The translations under genes were made by a program, and so were the position numbers. From NCBI RefSeq assembly GCF_051400755.1, contig NZ_JBLFFL010000001.1:434001-498000 (forward strand): a stretch of DNA of 64,000 nt, in the 5' to 3' direction. Every line of letters starts with the position of its first letter. The stretch's first letter is position 1. This DNA is from Parapedobacter sp051400755 (GTDB lineage: Bacteria; Bacteroidota; Bacteroidia; Sphingobacteriales; Sphingobacteriaceae). Under the pieces are notes generated by a model. The model did not search any database, had not been told where the DNA came from, and saw only the letters and a list, made by a program, of their open reading frames with translations. Of the stretch, positions 53,199-62,354 are shown piece by piece.

Positions 53199-54464
53199 TT
53201 ACTCCAATTGGTAAACGAGCATATCTCCCGGAGCCACCAGCTGTTCTTCTGAGAAACGGGAGGCCGGTACTAAGCGGCCGTCCTTCAAAACCTTTTTGAC
53301 CCCACTTTCAAAGGCCAGTCCCAGCGCCAGGCGTTGCTGAAAATCCCGATTGACGATTACCAGGTATCGGTGTCGACCATTTTGCAATTCCGAAACAATG
53401 GCCCCGGCTGACGGCCACTCCCTACCCTCTCGGGCATTGTCTATCGTGTCTAATATTTCCAGGCGGGTAACCTTGGCCGACAACACGGATAAGCGGGTAG
53501 TATGCAGGGGAATGTGGTGACCCGTGTGGCGCACCGTTCGTACCTCAGCACCCAAAAACACCGGTGTTAACGCTTTTATTTCCTGATTCAGCGCTTTTAG
53601 TTCGTCGTAAACATCGGTACGCTTTCCGTCCAGTCCGATGGGGCCGTGATGGAAATTCCAAGCGTCGTTCTTACCGGGGGTCCAATAGGTAAAATATTGC
53701 AGGCCCTGTGCACCATAAGCCAGGTTGCTGAATTGTTGCAGACGCATCTGGGCAATGTCCGGAATGGGATAAGGCTCATGAGCAACGGTCAGCGAAAACG
53801 CCCAAAAGGGTCTTCCGGCCTTCTTTGCTTCATCCGAAAAAATTTCGAGGTTTTCATAATAACTCGGCCGCAGGGCATAACCGTCTTCCGTTTCCACCAC
53901 CGGGTAATGGTCAAATGAAAGTATTTGAGTGGGGACTTCTTCAATATAGCGGCGCACATACTCCCGGTAGCTGCTGGCTTTCAGTCCATCCAAACTGGCA
54001 TAATTTGGCAAGAGATTGATATAGCAGTAATGTGCATCATCCAATTCCTGTATCTTACGCGTCCACGCACCCAAATCCGCAAACGCAGCGGTATTCGGTT
54101 CATCGACCAGGTGATAGCCTGCTAGGGCGGGATGCTTCATGAAGCGCTTTACGGTAGCCTCCGTTTCGGTATACAATTCGGGACAGGAAATGGCGATTTT
54201 CACGCCGGCCTCCTGTGCCGCATCCAGCGCCTTTTGCACCGCATCCGCATCGGGATAGGGCGTATACGATTGATTCATTCCGGTCTCTTTCAGTTCCCGG
54301 AAACGGGCGGGACTGGTCTCTTCGGGTGGGATGCTGTACCACGCGAGTATGGGCATGTCGCCCACAGGTGCCAATCGAAGATCGTCACCCTGGGCGGCTT
54401 TTTGGTTAGCGATGCAGCCAACGAAGAGCCATGCCAAAAAGCAATAAAAAATGTTTTTCATCAT
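53199..54464 (-). CDS. Lipoprotein with glycosidase-like TIM barrel
   Basis: A 421-residue lipoprotein (lipobox LFVGC, Cys17). The barrel begins MPILAWYSIPPEETSPARFREL and continues with AQEAGVKIAISCPELY, HPALAGYHLVDEPNTAAFADLG, QILSFDHYPVVETEDGYA, WAFSLTVAHEPYPIPD, and LQYFTYWTPGKNDAWNFH. Glu in VDEPN is at the position of the acid/base of clan-A glycosidases; the Glu in VAHEP is a candidate partner. A C-terminal beta-domain follows from about 320. It does not match a family I can name; a beta-galactosidase-like or GH5/GH42-related hydrolase is possible. It is 17 nt after the last of three paralogous GH99-like genes. Confidence 0.75.
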   Translation of the reverse strand: MMKNIFYCFLAWLFVGCIANQKAAQGDDLRLAPVGDMPILAWYSIPPEETSPARFRELKETGMNQSYTPYPDADAVQKALDAAQEAGVKIAISCPELYTETEATVKRFMKHPALAGYHLVDEPNTAAFADLGAWTRKIQELDDAHYCYINLLPNYASLDGLKASSYREYVRRYIEEVPTQILSFDHYPVVETEDGYALRPSYYENLEIFSDEAKKAGRPFWAFSLTVAHEPYPIPDIAQMRLQQFSNLAYGAQGLQYFTYWTPGKNDAWNFHHGPIGLDGKRTDVYDELKALNQEIKALTPVFLGAEVRTVRHTGHHIPLHTTRLSVLSAKVTRLEILDTIDNAREGREWPSAGAIVSELQNGRHRYLVIVNRDFQQRLALGLAFESGVKKVLKDGRLVPASRFSEEQLVAPGDMLVYQLE

Positions 54465-54481
54465 CGCTTACGTTAGTTCAT

Positions 54482-56224
54482 CTAAAACCGCACCAGCACA
54501 TTAAACCGGCCCCCGGGTGCCGCATCTCCATTGACATACCAGTCGAGCGGATCTGCTTTCTGCATGTTGTCAGACCACTTCAATTCCAGCGTTACATCGC
54601 TGGCCGGCAAACCAAGCGCGGCGAACGGCACGGTGATCATCAATTGATTGCCGGAAACCTGATGGCTCACGGCACCGATGTGCTGCCAGGAGCCATTCAC
54701 ATAGCGCTGGAGGTCATTGCCGCTAACGATTCGAAAATCGTAACCCAACCAACCGGATTGATACGACTGGTCTACGTTTAGCCAGAGCGTCATCCAATTA
54801 TCGCCCAAAACCGGCGTAATAGTGTTTGCTGTTTTGGCGTAAAAATAAAGCACCTCATCGCTTGCGGCTACCTTGAGGGTTTCGAAATCGTTGCGCCCGG
54901 TTTCATTTACATAGGTCACCACGGGATCAGACTGGGCCCCTGGGTGATGACGGTGCAGCACATCGCCGACGTAGTCGGTGTAGGCGGGCACTACTTGGTC
55001 CCAATCAGCCCAATTGCCGATCGGTGCCCGGATGCCGGATGCGGGCACCGTATCCGTCCCTTTATAGTAGCGTATATTGCTCACCATCTGCATGTAATAA
55101 TGATCTTTGAGACCATCGGTCAACGACGGCTCGATATCCCGGCTATATTCGGCATTGGCTTGGTCTACAAACAGCGCTTGGTTCTTGTCGCCTGTGCTGC
55201 GCCGCCATTTGCCGGCAATCCATTCGTTCCAGCCGGTAATGAAGATGAAGGGGACATTTTGCTGCAAGGCGAAATCCCATTGCTCCTGCACGTTGTATCC
55301 ATACCAAAGATCTTTTGCGGGGTCGCCGGGTGAACCTTGGCGATAACTCCTGCCCCAATTGCCCGCTTGTCCGTGGAATGCCGAGCCGCCCATTGAGGCG
55401 TCTAAGTTGGGGTGTTGCGCAGTGGAAACATTGACGATCTCCCGCTCGCCTTGGCGATTGGAGTAAACCTTTTGCGGACGCTGGAATTCAATCCAGGGCC
55501 ACCCGTTTACCTTCTGGGGTTCATTGGGCCACTGCGATTCCCGGATAGTGAAAAACGCGGCATAATCACGCCCCGCCGCTTCGGGTGACAGGCCGATGAT
55601 CAGCGGTTTCCCTTCCAGGTAAAACCAGCAGTCGGGGTAGCGATGCGGTGCACCCGCTTTGTAGTAGTTATTATAGATCTCTTGCATCGCCTCGCCCGAG
55701 GCAGTATTGGTATAAAAGACGAGTTTAGGCGGTTGTTTCCCCTGTTTCCGGATGGCGTCCATCGCCCTCATCAGCGCATCGGACTGTTGCGGATAGGTCA
55801 GCCGGTTCGTCGCGTCGAGGACCAGAAAATCCACGCCGGCATCCGTCAGCAACTGCATGTTTTTCAGGTGTACCCAATAATCATCGCCCCGGTAATAGCC
55901 ATAGATGGATTCGCCCCAAAAGTAATACTTGCCCGGCAGACCCGCGCCACCGCCCCAGCCGGGATGGTCGAAATCCTTGAAAACCTCCGGTGTTTTGGCA
56001 TATAATTCCGTTAAGTCCCAATGCTTTTCAGACGTAGGCGATGCCTTATCGCCCTGCCACAGGAAGTAAAACAAGCCCACGTGCCGGTCGGCCTTCGGTC
56101 CTCCCGTTTCTTCATATTGCGGCAACACGCGTCCCAATTCATCCATTCCAGCAAGCGGCTGGGCTGCCACCGGCTGCATCACGAAGGCGGCTACGACGCC
56201 CGATAATAATATGCGTAAAATCAT
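54482..56224 (-). CDS. GH99/GH71-like TIM-barrel protein with C-terminal beta-domain, paralog 1
   Basis: A 580-residue secreted protein (signal peptide ending PVAAQ, residues 1-22). A TIM-barrel region of about 45-400 carries VGLFYFLWQGDKASPTSEKH, LTDAGVDFLVLDATNRL and the GWNEW motif (FITGWNEWIAGKW) with Glu334, which is typical of the GH99/WbsX/GH71 group. The region 430-580 is a CBM9/DOMON-like beta-sandwich ending NGDAAPGGRFNVLV. It is the third and shortest of three tandem paralogs (54482-60139). The activity is unknown; GH99-like enzymes cleave internal alpha-linkages of mannans and related glycans. Confidence 0.8.
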   Translation of the reverse strand: MILRILLSGVVAAFVMQPVAAQPLAGMDELGRVLPQYEETGGPKADRHVGLFYFLWQGDKASPTSEKHWDLTELYAKTPEVFKDFDHPGWGGGAGLPGKYYFWGESIYGYYRGDDYWVHLKNMQLLTDAGVDFLVLDATNRLTYPQQSDALMRAMDAIRKQGKQPPKLVFYTNTASGEAMQEIYNNYYKAGAPHRYPDCWFYLEGKPLIIGLSPEAAGRDYAAFFTIRESQWPNEPQKVNGWPWIEFQRPQKVYSNRQGEREIVNVSTAQHPNLDASMGGSAFHGQAGNWGRSYRQGSPGDPAKDLWYGYNVQEQWDFALQQNVPFIFITGWNEWIAGKWRRSTGDKNQALFVDQANAEYSRDIEPSLTDGLKDHYYMQMVSNIRYYKGTDTVPASGIRAPIGNWADWDQVVPAYTDYVGDVLHRHHPGAQSDPVVTYVNETGRNDFETLKVAASDEVLYFYAKTANTITPVLGDNWMTLWLNVDQSYQSGWLGYDFRIVSGNDLQRYVNGSWQHIGAVSHQVSGNQLMITVPFAALGLPASDVTLELKWSDNMQKADPLDWYVNGDAAPGGRFNVLVRF

Positions 56225-56245
56225 GTCTATAATTCGTTAAAACCG

Positions 56246-58300
56246 CTACCGCTGCCAGATGCAGCGATAGTTAAACCGGCGGTTGGGCGCGGTATCCCCG
56301 TCCACGCACAGCGAAATCGGGTCTACCAGATCGGCCGCATGGTCGCTCCATTTAAAATCAAAAACGAATTGCTTGCCGGTAAGGCCAAGCAATTTCCGCG
56401 GGATAGCCAATTCCAATTCGTTGCCCGCATACTGATAAGGCAGGTCCGATACGTGCGACCAAGGATTCCCGGGACGCTGCGCATCATAGCGCATAAGCGT
56501 GGTCCGGGATTTGTCTTTCGCGTGCTTATTCACGAGGAAATCATAACCGTACCAGCCCGTTTCAGGATCATTGTCTGCATCAATGAGCAGGAGCATCCAG
56601 TTGTTGTCCGTATGCGGCGATAAAGGACCAGCAGACTGCACGTAGAAATAGACCGCATCACGGCCGACTGCCACTTTAGAGGTTATCACATCGTTGCGGC
56701 CGGAGTTGTTTTGGTAATGATTCCCACCGTACCCCTTGTAGTCCCGATGGAATATGTCCCCTTTCGTATCACGGTATTCCACCGTTGCCTTGTCCCAATC
56801 CCGGTAGTTGCCGTCAATTACCATTTTGCTGATTCCCTGGAGTTCAGGGATGGGACGCACACCCTTATACCGCCGGATGTTCTGCGCCATCTGCATGTAA
56901 TAGTTGTCGGTATATCCGCCTTTCATAGGTTGTATGGCCCTATTGAACTCGGCGTTATACTGATCGACGAAAAAGTAAGGACTTTCCCGTCGCATAAAAT
57001 CGGTCGCTTTCCCTTCAGCAGGGTGATACTTGCCGGCCGTCCATTCATTCCAGTCGTTGATGTAGAGAAACTGCGGATCGGATTTAAGCGCTTCCTCCCA
57101 CCGTTCCTGAAAATAGATGCCGTACCCTTCGGGATGATCGACCGTCTGCTTCAGCCAAGGCACGTACGTCGGCTCAGGAAGATCCTGCTCGGTCAGCGGA
57201 GGCTCACCCTTCTCGCGGGTCCACGATTTGCCCACCAGGCTCGATGGGTGTTGCGCAGGCGTGACCGCTGCCTCTTCTTTCACGCCGCCGTGCGTGGAAA
57301 GCAAGCTATCGGGATGCATGGCGCGCACTTTTTCATTGCCCAAGTCGTACCCAAAACTCCAGTTATCTTCGGTGCCTACAAATCGCTGGCCTGCCCATTT
57401 ATAGTAACCCCACCACATGGTGCGGAGGGTAAAAAAGTCCTTGACCTCCTTGGTGTAGTCTTTATAGAATTCCTCCGTATAATCCGGGTCGCCGTAGTGC
57501 GGGTGGTTGACGTCTGTTTTGGCCGCCGGATCGAAATGCGGATTCGGCTGCTTGGTGTCTTGGCCATTGGCATCGTACTTGGGATTGCCGTTGTATAGCA
57601 ATAGGGGCTTGCCATCCCATTGAAACCACAGGTCACGGAACCGGCCCGCTTTGTAAATACGATCGTAGAGATCCTGCACCACCGTAATCACCGGTCCGTT
57701 AAACGCCCAGAAGCAAAATGTCGGCACTTGATTGCCTTCGGCTTTCATTTCCAGCATGGTGTTGAAAAGCACCTCCCACTCATCCCAGTACCGTACGGCA
57801 TTCGTCACATCCATCACCAGCACATCCACTCCGGCATCCGCCAACATGGAAAGGTCTTTGCGGATCACATATTCGTCTTTGCTCAAAAAATAGCCCATCT
57901 CCGGTTCGCCCCAATGATACGACCCGCCCTGCCAGCGCTCGTGCTTGGCATCCAGCCGCGCCGCGGGGTCAGCCGAAAGGATCTTGCTGACATCTGCCGT
58001 GTATGGACTGGGCAGATCAGCATTCCCATCGCCATGCCACGTGATGTAAAAAATGCCGACGATCCTACGCTGATCCGTCTTTACCGGTCCCACCGTCTCA
58101 TAATCCGGCATGGTACGGCCCAAAGCGTCCGACGCCACCCAGGTATCCGCAAAAAGATCCCGATACCTCCCGTCGGCATCCGCGGTATCCCGCGCAGCAA
58201 TCAATGGTTGCTGGCCGCTATGCGTCCCAGCCGATAAAAAGACCATCCCGATCAATGTCAACAGGTAACCGGCTAACCTGCCGTGCGTAGTTGCTTTCAT
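56246..58300 (-). CDS. GH99/GH71-like TIM-barrel protein with C-terminal beta-domain, paralog 2
   Basis: A 684-residue secreted protein with a signal peptide (about 1-26, LTLIGMVFLSAGTHSG). It shares blocks with its two neighbours: SDALGRTMPDYETVGPVK, VGIFYITWHGDGNADLPSP, MLADAGVDVLVMDVTNA and WNEW with Glu419 (LYINDWNEWTAGKYHP). It has an insertion of roughly 90 residues in the barrel (about 235-330) absent from paralog 1. The C-terminal beta-domain includes VYFYVQSAGPLSPHTDNNWM, GWYGYDFLVNK and DGDTAPNRRFNYRC. It lies 12 nt after paralog 3 and 21 nt before paralog 1. Confidence 0.8.
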   Translation of the reverse strand: MKATTHGRLAGYLLTLIGMVFLSAGTHSGQQPLIAARDTADADGRYRDLFADTWVASDALGRTMPDYETVGPVKTDQRRIVGIFYITWHGDGNADLPSPYTADVSKILSADPAARLDAKHERWQGGSYHWGEPEMGYFLSKDEYVIRKDLSMLADAGVDVLVMDVTNAVRYWDEWEVLFNTMLEMKAEGNQVPTFCFWAFNGPVITVVQDLYDRIYKAGRFRDLWFQWDGKPLLLYNGNPKYDANGQDTKQPNPHFDPAAKTDVNHPHYGDPDYTEEFYKDYTKEVKDFFTLRTMWWGYYKWAGQRFVGTEDNWSFGYDLGNEKVRAMHPDSLLSTHGGVKEEAAVTPAQHPSSLVGKSWTREKGEPPLTEQDLPEPTYVPWLKQTVDHPEGYGIYFQERWEEALKSDPQFLYINDWNEWTAGKYHPAEGKATDFMRRESPYFFVDQYNAEFNRAIQPMKGGYTDNYYMQMAQNIRRYKGVRPIPELQGISKMVIDGNYRDWDKATVEYRDTKGDIFHRDYKGYGGNHYQNNSGRNDVITSKVAVGRDAVYFYVQSAGPLSPHTDNNWMLLLIDADNDPETGWYGYDFLVNKHAKDKSRTTLMRYDAQRPGNPWSHVSDLPYQYAGNELELAIPRKLLGLTGKQFVFDFKWSDHAADLVDPISLCVDGDTAPNRRFNYRCIWQR

Positions 58301-58312
58301 AACGAATGGTGC

Positions 58313-60139
58313 TTAACGAGCGCTGTAGATAAAATTAAACCGGCCACCGGGTGCGGAATCGCCGTTGACATAAAAATCCATGATATTCCCGTTCTCCTGC
58401 ATGTTGTCGTTCCACTTAAACTCGATATCCACTTCCCGTTCGTCCAAACCCAGCACCTCCTTGGCAATCGCCAGCTCGAGCTTACTGTGGTTGACCGCAA
58501 AAGGCACCTTGGCCACTGCTTCCCATTCCCAGCGGTTGCCGACGTTGCGTTCGACCACCGCTTTATTGCCATCCGGACTCACCCGGTTAACGATTACATC
58601 ATATCCATTCCATCCGGTTGCTTTGTCGCGGTCGATATCGATCAGTAGCATCATCCAGTTGCGGTCTTTCGGAGCCGTCAGCTTTTCGGCCGCCTCCACA
58701 TAGAAATACAGGTGGTCGTCGTCGCGGGCCACCTTTGCCCCAACGATGTCATTCCTTCCCGTACGGTTGGTATAGTACTGGTCATGTCGCCCGCGATGAT
58801 CACGGTGCAAGGTGTTGCCTTTATAGTGGCTGTAATGTGGCATCACCCCTTCCCAATCGCCCCAGCGCCCCATGCGGATCGTTTTTGGCTCCGATACACG
58901 TTCCCCGGGTGCCATGCCTTTGAATTTCCGCACATTGTCTACCAACTGGAGGTAATACACATCCCCCTTGTCACCCCACCCTTTATTCGGTTCGATATCC
59001 CGGCTATGATTCCAGTCAAACTGATCGACGAACGAAAAGGGATCGCCCGTCCAGCCGTGCTCCGGCAGCCATTGTCCGGCGATATACTCATTCCACCCGG
59101 TGACAAACACCAATTCCGGATCCACCTCAAACGCCCGATCCCATTGCTCCTGAAAATTCCAGCCATACAGGTATCCATCCGCACGCGGGTCGAACCCGTT
59201 GCGTTGGCTATAACTGCGCCCGTAGGTACCCGGCAGGTTGAAGGCACTGCAATGGCCACCCGTGGCTGGTCCCGCATTCTGTGCAACCCCCACGGTCACC
59301 TGTTCAAAGGTGCCGCTTTCGCTCTTGACATAGCCGTGTTGCGGATAATTTTCGAGCCATCCCCACTGGTCGTTCCGTTTTGGCCCATCCACATAATCGG
59401 GCTGGCCCGGACGGAAGGTGAAAAACTCCGCGATCTCCCGGTCTTCCTCCGTATCGCTTAAGTTATCGGGGTAGCCCATGATGCAGGGTTTACCTTTCCA
59501 CATAAACCAGAGGTTTTGGTACCTTTCGGGTTTGTATACATCCCGGTACAGCTGCCGCAGGGACACCAACGCGTTGGGTACCGGCCCGAACGGAAGCATA
59601 AAGGCGATCTTGGGAACCTTGACGCCATCGCGCTGCGCTTGGTCCCATGTCTTCATCAAGGCTTCATACGAATCCTGCCAGGTAAGGCTCCCATTGGTGC
59701 AATCGAAAAACACCGCATCGACACCGGCGTCTGCCAGCATTTCGGCATGCTTGCGCAGTACCCAAGGATCGGTGGTTTTATAATACCCGAAAAGCGGTTG
59801 GTCCCAGTAGAAAAACCCGGGCTTCTTGGTGCCCCACGCCGGATGGTTATAATCTTTCATCGCTTCCGGATGCTTCCGGACGATCTCGGTAATGTTCTTC
59901 ACCTGATACGTGGTATCATCTTCCCCCTGATGCCATGTCCAGTAGAACATAGCTACAAATTTCTCCTGTTTCTTGTCGCCGGCCGATTGGTGATCGCGGG
60001 CCTTCCGGCCCAGGGCATCCGTCAGCGCCCACTGGTCGCTGTTGATCGTCTGGCCAAAAAGGACCGACGGCAGCAACGTGCTCAACAATACCCCAATGGG
60101 GATCAGTTTCATCATGGTTGTCATGTTCATGTTTGTCAT
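58313..60139 (-). CDS. GH99/GH71-like TIM-barrel protein with C-terminal beta-domain, paralog 3
   Basis: A secreted protein of 608 residues from ATG 60139 (2 nt after the SusD stop; starts at 60130, 60124, 60115 and 60112 are also in frame; the longer frame from 60154 overlaps SusD). Signal peptide KLIPIGVLLSTLLPSVLFGQ. Barrel blocks: TDALGRKARDHQSAGDKK, FVAMFYWTWHQGEDDTTYQ, MLADAGVDAVFFDCTNGSL and VFVTGWNEYIAGQW with the Glu of WNE at 351. The C-terminal beta-domain contains LYFYVEAAEKLTAPKDRNWM, TGWNGYDVIVNR and NGDSAPGGRFNFI. It is the first of the three paralogs after SusD, so probably the most abundant. Confidence 0.8.
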   Translation of the reverse strand: MTNMNMTTMMKLIPIGVLLSTLLPSVLFGQTINSDQWALTDALGRKARDHQSAGDKKQEKFVAMFYWTWHQGEDDTTYQVKNITEIVRKHPEAMKDYNHPAWGTKKPGFFYWDQPLFGYYKTTDPWVLRKHAEMLADAGVDAVFFDCTNGSLTWQDSYEALMKTWDQAQRDGVKVPKIAFMLPFGPVPNALVSLRQLYRDVYKPERYQNLWFMWKGKPCIMGYPDNLSDTEEDREIAEFFTFRPGQPDYVDGPKRNDQWGWLENYPQHGYVKSESGTFEQVTVGVAQNAGPATGGHCSAFNLPGTYGRSYSQRNGFDPRADGYLYGWNFQEQWDRAFEVDPELVFVTGWNEYIAGQWLPEHGWTGDPFSFVDQFDWNHSRDIEPNKGWGDKGDVYYLQLVDNVRKFKGMAPGERVSEPKTIRMGRWGDWEGVMPHYSHYKGNTLHRDHRGRHDQYYTNRTGRNDIVGAKVARDDDHLYFYVEAAEKLTAPKDRNWMMLLIDIDRDKATGWNGYDVIVNRVSPDGNKAVVERNVGNRWEWEAVAKVPFAVNHSKLELAIAKEVLGLDEREVDIEFKWNDNMQENGNIMDFYVNGDSAPGGRFNFIYSAR

Positions 60140-60141
60140 AC

Positions 60142-62322
60142 TTAGTCCAGCCATCCGGGGTTCTGCCAGTTTTCGCCACCCAGCCCGATGATTTTGTCTA
60201 CATCTGCCTGATCAATGGGATACATCAGCCATTTATCGCCGGTGGTGTTCCGGTTGACGAGCTTGAATCGGTTATATCGGTATTCATCGCCTGACCGCTC
60301 AATCCGCATCCCGGTAACGAATCCGTCCGTCTCACCCATGATCTTCCATCGGCGCACGTCGAAAAACCGGTGCTCTTCGAAGGCCAGTTCGATACGTCTT
60401 TCATTCCGGTACCGTTTTTCGAATTCCTCAACGGGCAGACCCATCGGCAGTGCCGGCATTCCTGCGCGTGCGCGCACGGCATTCACGGCATCCCGGGCAC
60501 TCATGGAAATGCCGCTTGCCGAAATGGTGGCCTCGGGGCCTGCAGACTGATAAGCAGATTCGGCAAAATTCAGGTACACCTCCGCCAATCGAAAGAGCCG
60601 GATATACCCATCTGCGTTATTCCCGCTTCCAGAGCGGTAATTGTTGAACTTCCGCAGGTAGTACCCCGTCCGGGTATTTTTGACGTTGGTGGAGGAGATG
60701 CCTTCCCGTCCGCCGACGAACGTTTCAAGCCCACCACCGCCACCCGAAGACTCCGTGATCCGGATATTCCGGATGTTGATATTCTTTCCAGAGGCTGCCC
60801 CCAAATCAAACCGGATCACATCGCCTGCATTTCCCCAGCCGAAGGTTCCTACACTCGGTCCAATGTCAATGGTATGGGTGGTCCAATCGGCCGATGCTGG
60901 AATATTGGGATAGGTGGTAGACCTCCCGCCGGCAATGGGACTGAAAAAGAGTTCCGGTCCGTCGATGCCTGTCGCGCTTCGGTACTCAAAGCTCAGTACC
61001 ATATTGGGGTATCGATTCAACGCAGACGTCAGTGCCGACACCTGAATAAACGGATCCCCGCCAGTGGTCGTAAGGCTATAGTAGTCCTCCACTTCCACTG
61101 CATTCAGTTGGTTGGCCGTCCCCAGCTGGAGGGAAAGCTCATATTCCTCGCTGGCCGCCGCACCCAAGGTCTTTGGCGCACCATTGTAATAGATGGATGC
61201 GTAAAACCGGGGATCCCTGCCCGCATATGGGTTATCGGGGTTATAGCCCGACGCCTCATTAACGATTGGCTCCAAATGGTCTGCATCGGCATACCCCAAG
61301 ATGGCTGCCTGGCCATTGGCCATCTCATAGGCATCTACCAATTCTTGCGAAGGGTTGGGGCCGGATTTTTCCTGCCCGGTGGTCGATGGCAGCCCGGCGT
61401 ACTTCCACACTTCCTTCTGCCCGCCGGCTTGATAGATGGTTTCCTTGTCGTATGACCGCCTGTCATTCGGGTCGGTAATGAAGTACAGCGCATATGCGTT
61501 TTGGGCGGCATTGGGTGCCGGTTGGTCATCAAATAGCTGATAGTCGTTGGCCAGCAACTGTGATAAGGCTTCGGCATTGATTTGCGTCGCCCGTTCCCAG
61601 GTATAGGTCCCGTCGGACCATAGCGGACTGGCCGCATAGGTGGCCGCTTGAGACTTGATGGCGTAGGCCACCGCGCGGGTCATGATCCCATTTTGGTTTT
61701 CGTAAATGGCCCAGTGAAAACCCAGTTCCGTGTCGGGTACAGCAAGCGCCGCATCGCAGTCGGCCAGGATAAAGTCGACAACCTGCGCAAAGGAGGCCCG
61801 CTGATCCGTCGAAAAGTCATGACCGATCTCCAGCGGCACATCCAATAGTGGCACCCCTCCATAACGCTTGATCAGTTGCAGGTAATACAAGGCCCGCAAT
61901 GTCCGAGCCTGCGCCACCCAGCCGGCTTTTTCCTCTTCGGAGGCGTATACCGTCGCGGTTTTCATGTTTTCGATGAATACATTGCATTTCCGGATACCGA
62001 TATACAGCATTGACCAAGGGCTACCGTCTGATGAGTAGCTCGGGTAGTTGGACGAGGTGACATTGCCGGCGTACCAAAAGCTATATTTAGGTGATCCCGT
62101 CCCGTTCATATCACCGTTCTCCGACTCGTCGGTGTAGGAGGCCCTGTCCATATCCGGATGCGGAAGATAACCGTAGCATGAATTCAGGTAACCCCTTGTC
62201 CGATTGTAATCAGTAAATATCTGATCGGTAGTAATCCTGCCATCTGAGGGCAGCTCGAGTTGCTTGTTGCACGAAGTCGCCACACACAACAATACCCCCG
62301 TTACCAAACTTAATTTTTTCAT
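60142..62322 (-). CDS. Enlarged SusD/RagB family lipoprotein with inserted beta-domain
   Basis: A 726-residue SusD, about 150-200 residues longer than usual. Lipobox Cys18 (VATSCNKQLE). The SusD core is recognisable before (residues 1-383: RGYLNSCYGYLPHPDMDRAS, WSMLYIGIRKCNVFIENM, RTLRALYYLQLIKRYGGVPLL, RDPRFYASIYYNG) and after (532-726: LETFVGGREGISSTNVKNTR, YIRLFRLAEVYLNFAESAY, AVNAVRARAGMPALP, NERRIELAFEEHRFFDVRRW, LMYPIDQADVDKI). Residues about 384-531 form an insert with beta-strand patterns (MVLSFEYRSATGIDGPELFF, ADWTTHTIDIG, NINIRNIRITESSGGGGG), like a galactose-binding jelly roll. It follows SusC by 32 nt and is followed by three GH99-like genes. Confidence 0.92.
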   Translation of the reverse strand: MKKLSLVTGVLLCVATSCNKQLELPSDGRITTDQIFTDYNRTRGYLNSCYGYLPHPDMDRASYTDESENGDMNGTGSPKYSFWYAGNVTSSNYPSYSSDGSPWSMLYIGIRKCNVFIENMKTATVYASEEEKAGWVAQARTLRALYYLQLIKRYGGVPLLDVPLEIGHDFSTDQRASFAQVVDFILADCDAALAVPDTELGFHWAIYENQNGIMTRAVAYAIKSQAATYAASPLWSDGTYTWERATQINAEALSQLLANDYQLFDDQPAPNAAQNAYALYFITDPNDRRSYDKETIYQAGGQKEVWKYAGLPSTTGQEKSGPNPSQELVDAYEMANGQAAILGYADADHLEPIVNEASGYNPDNPYAGRDPRFYASIYYNGAPKTLGAAASEEYELSLQLGTANQLNAVEVEDYYSLTTTGGDPFIQVSALTSALNRYPNMVLSFEYRSATGIDGPELFFSPIAGGRSTTYPNIPASADWTTHTIDIGPSVGTFGWGNAGDVIRFDLGAASGKNINIRNIRITESSGGGGGLETFVGGREGISSTNVKNTRTGYYLRKFNNYRSGSGNNADGYIRLFRLAEVYLNFAESAYQSAGPEATISASGISMSARDAVNAVRARAGMPALPMGLPVEEFEKRYRNERRIELAFEEHRFFDVRRWKIMGETDGFVTGMRIERSGDEYRYNRFKLVNRNTTGDKWLMYPIDQADVDKIIGLGGENWQNPGWLD

Positions 62323-62354
62323 AATATCTCTCCTATTATATCAAAATAGCTGCG

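Noticed and set aside
56711..57598. Open frame of 295 codons on the plus strand
   Set aside because: Antisense to the GH99-like paralog 2, which has a signal peptide and conserved motifs; the plus-strand product shows no motif or initiation signal.
60370..61455. Open frame of 361 codons on the plus strand
   Set aside because: Antisense to the enlarged SusD gene. The length is a by-product of GC-rich codon use; no domain is visible.
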